The notes under the pieces were generated by a model that searched no databases, had not been told where the DNA came from, and worked only from the letters and a program-made list of their open reading frames with translations. DNA of 64,000 bases from positions 722,443-786,442 of the forward strand of contig NZ_NOIS01000001.1 in the NCBI RefSeq assembly GCF_004137765.1, written 5' to 3'. The DNA comes from Rothia uropygialis (GTDB lineage Bacteria; Actinomycetota; Actinomycetes; Actinomycetales; Micrococcaceae). Made by a program: the position numbers and the translations under genes. Shown one piece after another: positions 19,292-27,837 of this stretch (position 1 is its first letter; each line of letters begins with the position of its first letter).

Positions 19292-21568
19292 ATGGGCGAA
19301 AAGCCCGAGCTGCCGGAAGAACGATCCCTTCGCTCGGTTCTGCATCCGAAAACAGCAGAGGCCATTGCTCGGCACCTTGAGCTCGAAACCGTGGGCCAAC
19401 TGATGGAGTACTTTCCGCGACGCTACCTCCCGCGGGGCGAACTGACTCGGTTCGCGGACCTGACGCTCGGTCAGGACGTTTCGATCATCTCTCGGATCCT
19501 GTCCGTGAGCACACGGAGGCTGCACACCCGACGAGGCTCGATTGCGGAAGTGACAGTGACCGATCAGCTCGCCCCGGAAGGAACGGAGACGGGGCGCGTG
19601 GACAACGGACTCGGTGGTCGCTTAGACGGGTTGGCCGCTTCGGGCATGGTTCCTCCGGACAGCCCAGCTCCCGGCAACGTCATGACCTTGTCCTTCTTTA
19701 ACGCGTGGACGGCATCCAAAGACTTGGCGGTGGGGGACCACGTCATGTTCTCCGGGAAGGTCAACGAGTTCAGGGGACAACTGACCTTGACCAATCCGCA
19801 CTACGCCGTTCTGACCGACACCGGCCAAGCCGGGGTGTCTGGGGATGAACCGGACCCATTGGTCGCACCTTTGCCCGTTTACCCTGCCACCGCCAAATAC
19901 ACCACTGACAGGATTGCGGCGTCCGTCGCGACGGTCTTGGACAAAGTTGATCTGCGGCAGTGCGCAGATCCGGTACCCGAGGATCTCCGCTTGCGGCACC
20001 GGCTCATGACTGCACCCCAAGCCTACGAGGCCATCCATCGGCCGCGTGACGATGAAGAACCGCACAAGGCTCTTCGATATTTCAGGTATCGAGAGGCCCT
20101 GGTGCTCCAGACAGTTCTGGCGAGAAGGGCCTCCGTTCTCGACGCTCAACGCACGAGCCCGTACCCGGCGCGACCTGCAGGCGTGCGCGAGGCCTTCGAC
20201 ACGAACCTTCCCTTCAGGCTGACGGACGGGCAGTGCCGCGTCGGCGAGGAAATAGCCGCGGACATCTCCAGAGAGAGCCCAATGAACAGACTTCTCCAGG
20301 GAGACGTCGGATCGGGCAAGACTCTCGTTGCCCTGCGAGCCATGCTGCAGGTCGTTGATGCTGGGGGCCAGTCCGCCATGTTGGCGCCGACCGAGGTATT
20401 GGCGACTCAGCATTTTCGCTCAATCCTTGATACCCTCGGCCCGCTCGCCGGGGACGTCGGCGTCGTGGTGCTGACCTCATCCATGTCGGCGGGTGCGAAG
20501 AGACAAGCCTTGCTGGACATAGCCAGCGGCGCGGCCGGAATCGTGATCGGTACACACGCGCTTCTGGGGGAGAGAGTCTCGTTCGCTTCACTGGGACTGG
20601 TCGTCGTGGACGAGCAGCACCGGTTCGGCGTGCGGCAACGTCACTCCCTGGCCGGCACCGACGGGGAACCGGTTCATCGGCTTGTGATGACAGCGACGCC
20701 GATCCCGCGTTCGGTCGCCATGACAGTCTTCGGCGACTTGGACGTATCCGTCCTCGACGAACTTCCCGCCGGACGCCAAGAGGTTTCGACCCACGTTGTT
20801 TCACTCGCGGACCACCCAGCTTGGGAAGGTCGCTTGTGGCAACGGGCGAGGGAAGAGGTCGACGCGGGTCGTCAGGTATTCGTCGTGGTCCCCACGATCG
20901 GCGACGACGCCCCGACATCGACACCCACCGGGGGACAAGACGTGCCGGATTCGCCATTGCAGTCCGTAGAAGGCCTGAACCGCAAGCTGGCCTCCTCGCC
21001 TGCCCTGGCGGGAACTCGCCTGGCCACGCTCCATGGGCGCATGGACGGAGCAGAGAAGGCCGAAGTCATGAACCGCATGGCCGATGGAAAAGTGGACATC
21101 TTGGTCGCAACCACCGTCATCGAGGTCGGAGTCGACATCCCCAATGCAAGCCTCATGATCATCATGGATGCGGACAGGCTCGGCATTTCGACCCTCCACC
21201 AATTGCGAGGGCGAATCGGCCGTGGAGGACTCGAGGGGACGTGTTTGTTGGTTACAGAGCAAAATTCCGATGGGCCCTCTATGCCGCGATTGCAGGCTGT
21301 GGCCTCGACGCGCGACGGTTTCGAATTGTCCACTCTCGACCTGGAACAACGCAGAGAAGGCGACATCCTCGGCGACAGTCAGTCTGGCCATCGATCCGCT
21401 CTGAAAAATCTCTCCGTGCTTCGTCACGCGAAGATCATCGAGCAGGCCCGTTCGGATGCGAGAGCTCTCGTGGAGCGGGACCCGGATCTGACCGGGGCTC
21501 CGGATCTGTTGCGCGCCGTACGGGAAGTCGGGGACCAAGCGAGCACCGAGTACTTGTATCGAGGGTAA
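19292..21568 (+). CDS. recG: ATP-dependent DNA helicase RecG
   Basis: 758 residues. It remodels stalled replication forks and branch-migrates Holliday junctions. The N-terminal wedge/OB domain (SIISRILSVSTRRLHTRRG) precedes the helicase core: Walker A GDVGSGKTLVALRAM (about residue 340), DEQH box VVVDEQHRFGVRQRH, TATPIPRS, and the C-terminal QLRGRIGRGG. It is followed by rsmD as in many actinobacteria. Confidence 0.95.
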   Translation: MGEKPELPEERSLRSVLHPKTAEAIARHLELETVGQLMEYFPRRYLPRGELTRFADLTLGQDVSIISRILSVSTRRLHTRRGSIAEVTVTDQLAPEGTETGRVDNGLGGRLDGLAASGMVPPDSPAPGNVMTLSFFNAWTASKDLAVGDHVMFSGKVNEFRGQLTLTNPHYAVLTDTGQAGVSGDEPDPLVAPLPVYPATAKYTTDRIAASVATVLDKVDLRQCADPVPEDLRLRHRLMTAPQAYEAIHRPRDDEEPHKALRYFRYREALVLQTVLARRASVLDAQRTSPYPARPAGVREAFDTNLPFRLTDGQCRVGEEIAADISRESPMNRLLQGDVGSGKTLVALRAMLQVVDAGGQSAMLAPTEVLATQHFRSILDTLGPLAGDVGVVVLTSSMSAGAKRQALLDIASGAAGIVIGTHALLGERVSFASLGLVVVDEQHRFGVRQRHSLAGTDGEPVHRLVMTATPIPRSVAMTVFGDLDVSVLDELPAGRQEVSTHVVSLADHPAWEGRLWQRAREEVDAGRQVFVVVPTIGDDAPTSTPTGGQDVPDSPLQSVEGLNRKLASSPALAGTRLATLHGRMDGAEKAEVMNRMADGKVDILVATTVIEVGVDIPNASLMIIMDADRLGISTLHQLRGRIGRGGLEGTCLLVTEQNSDGPSMPRLQAVASTRDGFELSTLDLEQRREGDILGDSQSGHRSALKNLSVLRHAKIIEQARSDARALVERDPDLTGAPDLLRAVREVGDQASTEYLYRG

Positions 21569-21639
21569 TTCACACTTGAAGGTCGGGCTCCAGGGCAAGG
21601 CACCCTGGTAACTCGGCGAAGCGATGGAGGAATCACGCT

Positions 21640-22203
21640 ATGAGCCGCATTATTGCCGGGGTGGCTGGCGGAAGCCGTTTGGCATCCGTCAAAGGGCAGA
21701 ACACACGTCCGACAACCGACCGTGTCAAAGAGGCCCTGTTCTCTCGTCTGGAAACCTACGACGTGGTGCGTGATGCTCACGTTCTGGACATTTTCGCAGG
21801 CTCCGGCGCACTTGGTCTTGAGGCCGCGAGCCGCGGTGCCGCGGCCGTGACCCTCGTAGATCGCGACCATGCCGCTCTCGAGGCCTGTACACGCAACCGG
21901 CGGACACTCGAGAAATCCGGGGTTCCCGCTCGTATCCAGGTCGTCAGTTCGTCGGCCGCCACGTATTTGAAACGAGGCGAAGGTCCCTGGGACCTGGTCT
22001 TTGTCGACCCTCCCTACGCCATGTCGGAGGCTGAACTGAAGACCCTGCTCGAGGTCATGGCTCCCTCGCTGGCCGGCGATGCCGTCGTCGTCGTGGAGCG
22101 TTCGACCCGAAGTCTCGAGCCCGAGTGGGGGACAAGCCTTCGACGTTTCGGCCATCGAACGTACGGTGAGACCTCCCTATGGTTCGCGGAACCGGAGGCC
22201 TGA
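21640..22203 (+). CDS. rsmD: 16S rRNA (guanine(966)-N2)-methyltransferase
   Basis: 187 residues with GGAGG before the ATG. The SAM-binding motif VLDIFAGSGALGLEAASRG and catalytic FVDPPYAMSE are clear, as is the RsmD N-terminus IIAGVAGGSRL followed by TRPTTDRVKEALF. It modifies G966 of 16S rRNA. Confidence 0.93.
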   Translation: MSRIIAGVAGGSRLASVKGQNTRPTTDRVKEALFSRLETYDVVRDAHVLDIFAGSGALGLEAASRGAAAVTLVDRDHAALEACTRNRRTLEKSGVPARIQVVSSSAATYLKRGEGPWDLVFVDPPYAMSEAELKTLLEVMAPSLAGDAVVVVERSTRSLEPEWGTSLRRFGHRTYGETSLWFAEPEA

Positions 22204-22241
22204 GCATCACCGTGAACTGAGTGACCTAGGCTAGGAGATGG

Positions 22242-23510
22242 TCACAAACCCGCAGTCCCCAATTTCTCCGTGGCTTCCCGGAGCACATCCGGTCGTTTGC
22301 AGAATGCGAAGCGCACCCAATCCGCGTACAAATGCCGGTTCTGCGGTGTGGCGAACGCCTGCAAAGGCACGACAGCGACCCCTGCGTTTGCAGGAAGTGT
22401 CTCAGCTATCTCGATGCCGTCCTTGCCCCATGAAGCGGGTACATTCTCCGTCGAGGCCACGGCGAAGAAAGTCCCTTCGGGCTTGACGGGGTTGAACGCC
22501 CCGCCGGTCAAACCCTCAAGGAGCGTTTGTCTCTGATTCAGGTACTGGTCCTTCAACTCCGCGTAGAAATCGGTCTGACGCGCCCAGCGCATGGTTTGGG
22601 CTACAGCCCATTGCGCGGGAGCCGCTGCCGAGTGGGACAGATACCCCTTGGTTACCCGGAGACCGCGGGTCAGCTCGGGCGGTGCGACCGCCCAACCGAC
22701 CCGCCACCCCGTAATAGAAAAAGTCTTGGAAGCCGAGGAAACACGAATCGTGCGGTCGCGGCCGGTCTCCAGGGAGGCCGGGTCCACGGTCTCTCGATCA
22801 AATGCCAAGTGTTCGTAAACCGAGTCCGTGAGGATGATGGCATCTTTTTCGGCGGCGAGTTCCGCTATCAGAGACATCGTCTTGGGATCGAATACCTTAC
22901 CCGTGGGATTGTGTGGGTCGTTGACGACGACCATGCACGTACGCTCCGTAAAGGCTGCGCGAAGTCGTTCGGGATCCGGGTCGAAGGTCGGCGGAAGCAG
23001 AGGGACGGTCACGATTTCAGCGCCCGTCAGACCGGCGATAGCAGGGTAAAGGTCGTAGAACGGCTCGAAAAGAATGATCTCGTCGCCGGGGGAGAGGAAA
23101 GCGAGCATCGAGGCGGTCAACGCTTCGGTCGCACCGGCAGTAATGGTGATTTCCGAATCGGCATCGGGACGACGCCGTCCGTGCAGCGACTCGTGCTCGG
23201 CCAGTTCCGCGCGTAGTTCCGGTGCCCCTGCGATGGTTGAGTACTGGTTCTTGCCGTCACTCACGGCACGATCCAGTGCGGCCGCGAGGACATCAGGGCC
23301 GTCGGTGTCGGGGAAGCCTTGCCCCAAGTTGATGGCGTCATATGTGACTGCAAGCGCGCTCATTTCCTCGAAGATCGTCGAGGACAGGCGACCATTCGGG
23401 TCCATCAAGCCCGCGGATTCGGCGAGCCGTTTCCACGGAGGGGCTACGGCGGAGCGAGCGCCGCAAGAAGTCGAATACGTACTGGTCAGGGGAGTCTGGT
23501 GAACAGGCAT
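22242..23510 (-). CDS. PLP-dependent aminotransferase (class I/II)
   Basis: About 422 residues from ATG 23510 (N-terminus MPVHQTPLTST). The longer open frame to 23642 runs into the divergent coaD start and is rejected. Signatures: INLGQGFPDTDGP, VVVNDPHNPTGKVF, the PLP lysine in SSASKTFSITGWRVGW, and a conserved C-terminal arginine region (WVRFAFCKR). It resembles the kynurenine/methionine (YbdL-type) aminotransferases. The substrate is unknown. It is divergent from coaD. Confidence 0.85.
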   Translation of the reverse strand: MPVHQTPLTSTYSTSCGARSAVAPPWKRLAESAGLMDPNGRLSSTIFEEMSALAVTYDAINLGQGFPDTDGPDVLAAALDRAVSDGKNQYSTIAGAPELRAELAEHESLHGRRRPDADSEITITAGATEALTASMLAFLSPGDEIILFEPFYDLYPAIAGLTGAEIVTVPLLPPTFDPDPERLRAAFTERTCMVVVNDPHNPTGKVFDPKTMSLIAELAAEKDAIILTDSVYEHLAFDRETVDPASLETGRDRTIRVSSASKTFSITGWRVGWAVAPPELTRGLRVTKGYLSHSAAAPAQWAVAQTMRWARQTDFYAELKDQYLNQRQTLLEGLTGGAFNPVKPEGTFFAVASTENVPASWGKDGIEIAETLPANAGVAVVPLQAFATPQNRHLYADWVRFAFCKRPDVLREATEKLGTAGL

Positions 23511-23614
23511 GCCTATATCGTAGGCAGGATCACATGTTTCATCCGACACGGCGCCATGATCAATGACAGGTTGGCGTGGAGCGTCCCCCTGACGGCTCCT
23601 GATACTTTGGTGGC

Positions 23615-24085
23615 ATGAGTCTTGCCGTTTGCCCGGGTTCATTCGACCCCATTCACAACGGACACGTCGAAGTCATCACGCGCGCCACCAAAATCTTTTC
23701 AGGCGGAGTGATCGTTGCCGTGTCCAATAATCCCGCCAAGAAATACCGCTTCAGCCTCGAGGAACGCCTCGATATGGTCGGTGAAGTTTTCGGGTGGCTC
23801 GACGGGGTCACGGTCGAACCGATGTCCGATGGTCTTCTGGCTGATTTTGCTCGGACAAAAGGCGCGACGGCCATCGTCAAGGGGCTGCGCGACTCCAAAG
23901 ATTTCGAATACGAGGCACCCATGGCCACGATGAACCGCAATATCAGCGGCGTCGAGACGGTGTTCCTCGCGGCAGACCCCAAGAACGGTCACCTGTCCTC
24001 GTCGATCATCAAAGAAGTTTCGTCCTTCAACGGAGACATTCGCAGTTTTGTGCCCCGTTCGGTCGCGCGACGCCTCGACGAATAG
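23615..24085 (+). CDS. coaD: Phosphopantetheine adenylyltransferase
   Basis: 156 residues. Nucleotidyltransferase with N-terminal VCPGSFDPIHNGHVEVI (HxGH motif) and the C-terminal block ETVFLAADPKNGHLSSSIIKEVSSFNGDI. It catalyses the penultimate step of coenzyme A synthesis, transferring AMP to 4'-phosphopantetheine. Confidence 0.95.
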   Translation: MSLAVCPGSFDPIHNGHVEVITRATKIFSGGVIVAVSNNPAKKYRFSLEERLDMVGEVFGWLDGVTVEPMSDGLLADFARTKGATAIVKGLRDSKDFEYEAPMATMNRNISGVETVFLAADPKNGHLSSSIIKEVSSFNGDIRSFVPRSVARRLDE

Positions 24086-24230
24086 CTTCTCGACGACCTC
24101 GGGGAGCCCACGACCCGTGCTGGCTTATGATGTTAAGCACAGCCGTTAGCTACACGTTGCTTGAGGCTTGTGGGCTCAGCCAGTCCTGAGTAGGCTGATC
24201 AGTCGGTCATCACGTCGGATTCAGGAGTTC

Positions 24231-24812
24231 ATCATCAAGCATGACAATTCATCGTCCCTGAGGTTTACGGTCAGGGACCTGGCCAAGCGCCCCGGGACCA
24301 TGGATACTCTCGATGAGACCGTGGCCGCGCCCAAAGACCTCGGGAATGCTCTCATCGGAGCGCCCGAAGGTTCGGAAATCATGCTCAACCTCCGCCTCGA
24401 ATCGGTGCATGATGGTATCTTGGTTAGTGGTGTTGCCTCCGTGGAAGTTCATGGAGAGTGCAGCCGGTGCCTGGACCCCATCGATTATCCGGTTTCGGCT
24501 GACATTCAAGAGCTGTATGTTTTTGAACCTGCACCTGAAGGCCCGTCGCAAGACGAAGCAGACGAGCAGTACCGCGTCGAGGACGATTCGATCGATCTCG
24601 AGCCGGTTCTGCGGGATGCGGTCATAACGCAACTGCCGTTCCAGCCCGTGTGTCGGGAAGATTGTCAGGGGCTGTGCTCCGAATGCGGAGTGCGCCTGGA
24701 CGAGAATCCCGATCATCACCACGAGGTTCTGGATCCTCGCTGGTCGGCCCTAACCGGGCTGCTCGGTGCGGAGACCGCAAACGAGACAACCGAGACGAGA
24801 GAAGAGAGATAG
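24231..24812 (+). CDS. DUF177 (YceD family) protein with unusual start
   Basis: About 193 residues. YceD-family features: [23 protein letters not shown], then [20 protein letters not shown] with zinc-type cysteines. The family gene sits directly before rpmF in most bacteria and is linked to 23S rRNA/ribosome assembly. The conserved N-terminal helix ([15 protein letters not shown]) has no ATG, GTG or TTG in front of it at a usable distance. AGGAG at 24223-24227 points to ATC codons at 24231 or 24234, whereas the upstream TTG at 24168 has no properly spaced site. Confidence 0.75.
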   Translation: MIKHDNSSSLRFTVRDLAKRPGTMDTLDETVAAPKDLGNALIGAPEGSEIMLNLRLESVHDGILVSGVASVEVHGECSRCLDPIDYPVSADIQELYVFEPAPEGPSQDEADEQYRVEDDSIDLEPVLRDAVITQLPFQPVCREDCQGLCSECGVRLDENPDHHHEVLDPRWSALTGLLGAETANETTETREER

Positions 24813-24814
24813 CC

Positions 24815-25018
24815 GTGGCTGTTCCCAAGCGGAAAATGTCCCGTGCCAATACGCGCGCACGTCGCTCCCAGTGGAAGGCAACCGCGCCTCAGCTGGTCAA
24901 GACCGTTGAAAACGGCAAGGTGACGTACAGCCTTCCCCACCAGGCGAAGGTCGTCACCGATTCCGCCGGCACCCCGCTGTACCTCGAGTACAAGGGCCGC
25001 AAGGTGGCTGACGTCTAA
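24815..25018 (+). CDS. rpmF: 50S ribosomal protein L32
   Basis: 67 residues from GTG 24815 ([20 protein letters not shown] at the start), 2 bp after the DUF177 stop. The N-terminus is the universal L32 signature. The C-terminal half lacks the four zinc-binding cysteines, so this is the cysteine-free (C-minus) form found in many actinobacteria. Confidence 0.94.
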   Translation: MAVPKRKMSRANTRARRSQWKATAPQLVKTVENGKVTYSLPHQAKVVTDSAGTPLYLEYKGRKVADV

Positions 25019-25027
25019 GACGTCCTT

Positions 25028-25762
25028 ATGACTACCGTGAAAAACGGAGAGCTCCTGAAGCGTCTCGGTGTCGACATAGACGCCGAGACGCTTCAGCTTG
25101 CGCTCACACATCGATCATTTGCTTACGAGAACGGGCCGCTCCCGCACAATGAGCGGCTCGAATTCCTGGGCGATTCCGTACTCGGCCTGGCGGTGACCAC
25201 CGAGCTGTACAACCGTTTTCCAGATCTTTCTGAAGGCGAATTGGCCAAGCGACGCGCCGCCGTCGTGTCCGAACGCTCCCTTGCCGCCATCGCACGCTCC
25301 CTCGACTTGGGCCCCCATATCCGGCTCGGGCGGGGCGAATTGCTGACTCATGGAGACGACAAGGACTCGATTCTGGCCGACACGATGGAAGCTCTCTTCG
25401 GAGCGACCTTCATTTCATGCGGTGACGGATGCGCCAGGGACCTCGTCCTGCGTTTGACCGGGGCTCTGCTCGATGACGCGTTCGTCCTTGGAGCCGGACG
25501 TGATTGGAAGACAGAGATCCAGGAATTGGCTGCCGAACTCGATATGGGTGACATCCAGTACGTCGTGACCGGTACAGGCCCGGACCACGCCCGAGTCTTC
25601 GAAGCTCAATTGGAAATCAGTGACAAAGTCTACGGGGTAGGCAGCGGGTCTGCGAAGAAGCATGCGGAGCGGGCCGCGGCCGAAGCCGCTTACCGTTACC
25701 TCACATCCCAAGAAGACGCGCCGACGACTCGGCTCCGCGCGGACGCATCGGAAAGTGCCTGA
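25028..25762 (+). CDS. rnc: Ribonuclease III
   Basis: 244 residues. The catalytic domain contains HNERLEFLGDSVLGLAV and DTMEALFGA with the metal-binding acidic residues. The C-terminal dsRNA-binding domain includes GVGSGSAKKHAERAAAEAAY. It processes rRNA precursors and cleaves dsRNA. The stop overlaps the mutM GTG start by 8 nt. Confidence 0.95.
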   Translation: MTTVKNGELLKRLGVDIDAETLQLALTHRSFAYENGPLPHNERLEFLGDSVLGLAVTTELYNRFPDLSEGELAKRRAAVVSERSLAAIARSLDLGPHIRLGRGELLTHGDDKDSILADTMEALFGATFISCGDGCARDLVLRLTGALLDDAFVLGAGRDWKTEIQELAAELDMGDIQYVVTGTGPDHARVFEAQLEISDKVYGVGSGSAKKHAERAAAEAAYRYLTSQEDAPTTRLRADASESA

Positions 25763-26696
25763 GCTTCCCGAAGTAGAGGTCGTTCGGTCGGGACTTGCCC
25801 GGCACCTCCTCGGTGCGCGAATCGAAGCGGTCGATGTGCTCGACGCACGTTCCCTGCGTCGCCACACCGGATCCGTCGACAGTTTTCCCGACTCGCTGGT
25901 CGGCGGAACTATCCGCGACGTCTGCCGACGCGGCAAGTACATGTGGTTGAGGCTGTCGCGTGGATCGGAAAGCCGGGAGCACGAGGACTTGCTCTGCGAG
26001 ACCAGGGCCGTGGTCGTTCACCTCGGAATGAGCGGACAGACGCTCCTCAAACCATCGATGGCTCCGCTCGAACGTCATTTGCGAATACGCTGGGCGCTCA
26101 GGCGAGCCGACGGCGAGATCCTCGAACTGAGGTTCGTGGATCAGCGCATTTTCGGCGGCATGTACCTCGATCCGGTCGTGGACGTGACCGATGAGTCCGG
26201 CACCCCCGTTCCCGCCGCTTCGACGAGCGTTCTCGGGCTCCCCGAGATTCCCTCGACGGTGGCTCACATCGGCCGAGACCCTCTGGACCCCCATTTCGAC
26301 CAAGCATCGTTCCGGCGGCGTCTGAGAGCCACATCCAGCGGAATCAAACGCGTGCTACTGGACCAGAACACGATTTCCGGGATCGGCAATATCTATGCGG
26401 ACGAGGCGCTGTGGCGGGCAAGGCTTCACTACGCGAAACAGGCACGATCCCTGACAAAAACCCAGGCCCAAGAACTGCTCACCGCGTGCACGGTCGTCAT
26501 GACCGAGGCATTGGCCGAAGGCGGAACCAGTTTCGACGCGTTGTACGTCAACGTCAACGGCGAGTCGGGACGTTATGCATTGAACGTCTATGGGCGTTCT
26601 GGACAGCCGTGCAGGCACTGCGGAACTCCAATTCTACGTGAAAAAATTGGCGGTCGCTCTAGCCACTTTTGCCCGCGCTGCCAGCGGAAACGTTGA
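25755..26696 (+). CDS. mutM: Formamidopyrimidine-DNA glycosylase (core copy)
   Basis: About 313 residues from GTG 25755, overlapping rnc. After the start, PELPEVEVV supplies the catalytic proline and glutamate; the conserved lysine is in RRGKYMW. Near the C-terminus are LDQNTISGIGNIYADEALW and a CxxC...CxxC zinc finger ending SSHFCPRCQRKR. It excises 8-oxoG and Fapy lesions. It carries an insertion (about residues 150-185) absent from the two island copies. Accessory DNA begins right after its stop; smc, the usual neighbour, is not here. Confidence 0.95.
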   Translation: MPELPEVEVVRSGLARHLLGARIEAVDVLDARSLRRHTGSVDSFPDSLVGGTIRDVCRRGKYMWLRLSRGSESREHEDLLCETRAVVVHLGMSGQTLLKPSMAPLERHLRIRWALRRADGEILELRFVDQRIFGGMYLDPVVDVTDESGTPVPAASTSVLGLPEIPSTVAHIGRDPLDPHFDQASFRRRLRATSSGIKRVLLDQNTISGIGNIYADEALWRARLHYAKQARSLTKTQAQELLTACTVVMTEALAEGGTSFDALYVNVNGESGRYALNVYGRSGQPCRHCGTPILREKIGGRSSHFCPRCQRKR

Positions 26697-26745
26697 GTTC
26701 GGGCGCTTCGCGTCCGTGGCTCGTGCCCACTGTCGGGATGTCATT

Positions 26746-26769
26746 GGTTCGACAGGTTGTACGTCAATG
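26746..26769 (+). repeat. Decayed mutM 3' fragment (R1)
   Basis: This 24-mer matches the mutM codons for FDxLYVNV (compare 26530-26560 in the core gene) and is identical at 21 of 24 positions to 45490-45513. It lies 50 bp past the core mutM stop, out of any long frame, and looks like a leftover of an earlier mutM 3' end. Confidence 0.6.
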
Positions 26770-26794
26770 TCAGATTGTGGGAAGTAGCTTACTT

Positions 26795-26815
26795 CTTACG
26801 TTGCATGACGTTGAC
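26795..26815 (+). repeat. Left copy of 21-bp boundary repeat
   Basis: CTTACGTTG-CAT-GACGTTGAC. The copy at 29470-29490 differs only in the central triplet (AGC), and similarity extends about 20 bp to the left. The two copies flank the mutM2 and zinc-ribbon gene cassette, so it is a candidate attachment-site repeat. Confidence 0.55.
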
Positions 26816-26902
26816 TCAATATGGCCAGAGTCGGTGTCGCGATTGGGTGATGCTGGTCGGGCATCCATCGCGTTGGAGTAAGGACGAAGCGAGCAGTGGA
26901 GA

Positions 26903-27742
26903 ATGCCTGAGCTCCCTGAAGTCGAGGTTGTGCGTCGAGGACTTGACGATCACGTCCGTGGCCGGACGATTGCCACCGCCGTCATTCGACACCCGCGGGC
27001 CGCGCATCGGCATACGGCTGGCCCTGAGGATCTCGCAGCGCGGATGGTCGGTGCGACGATCACGGGGACTGGGCGTCGTGGCAAGTACGTCTGGCTGATC
27101 CTGGATAATCGGGACGCGCTGCTCATGCATCTGGGGATGAGCGGTCAGATGCTCATCACGTCGCCTGATGTGGCTGTCGCCCCGCACGAGCGGGCACGGT
27201 TTACCTTCACCGATGGCGGCAGTGATCCGCGCTTCGAGGATCAGCGCACTTTTGGTCATCTGATGTTCGACGAGGGCGGAGCGGTGTTGCCGTCGTCGAT
27301 TGTCCATATCGCGCGGGATCCTTTCGACCCGCAGTTCGATCGAGCCGCGGCGGTTGCGCGGATCAAGACCAGACGCACCGGGATCAAACGCGCGTTACTG
27401 GATCAGACGGTGCTGTCTGGCGTCGGGAACATCTACGCCGACGAAGCGCTCTGGACTGCCGAGGTGCACGGCGAGACAGCGGCGTCCTCGCTGACCGAGC
27501 CGAGGATCTCGGCCGCGATCGATGCGGCGCGAGAAGTCATGGCGGCTGCACTCGCCCAAGGCGGAACCTCGTTCGATGAGCTTTATGTCGACGTGGCGGG
27601 CAGCAGTGGATACTTTTCCCGCAGCTTGAAAGTCTATGGGCTTGCGGGGCTTCCCTGCCCGCGCTGCGGTAGCCCGATCGTACGGGCGAAGTTCATGAAC
27701 CGATCCAGCCACTTCTGCCCCAACTGTCAGTTGCGACGCTAG
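26903..27742 (+). CDS. Second MutM/Fpg-like DNA glycosylase (island copy, left)
   Basis: 279 residues. All Fpg hallmarks are intact: PELPEVEVVRRG at the start, lysine in RRGKYVW, MHLGMSGQM, LDQTVLSGVGNIYADEALW and the zinc finger CPRCGSPIVRAKFMNRSSHFCPNC. It lacks the insertion seen in the core copy. It is much closer to the third copy at 45633 than to the core mutM, so it arrived with the island rather than by local duplication. It presumably excises oxidised purines. Confidence 0.9.
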   Translation: MPELPEVEVVRRGLDDHVRGRTIATAVIRHPRAAHRHTAGPEDLAARMVGATITGTGRRGKYVWLILDNRDALLMHLGMSGQMLITSPDVAVAPHERARFTFTDGGSDPRFEDQRTFGHLMFDEGGAVLPSSIVHIARDPFDPQFDRAAAVARIKTRRTGIKRALLDQTVLSGVGNIYADEALWTAEVHGETAASSLTEPRISAAIDAAREVMAAALAQGGTSFDELYVDVAGSSGYFSRSLKVYGLAGLPCPRCGSPIVRAKFMNRSSHFCPNCQLRR

Positions 27743-27837
27743 GTCATGGGCGAGACATGACCGCTGAACTGCGCGCGAGCTGATCGGGTGCGACTGTAAT
27801 CGCCCTCTCTAGCTCAGAGCACCGGGATAATGGAGCC

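Noticed and set aside
23511..23642. N-terminal extension of the aminotransferase
   Set aside because: It would overlap the divergent coaD start and is not conserved-looking; ATG 23510 gives the normal length.
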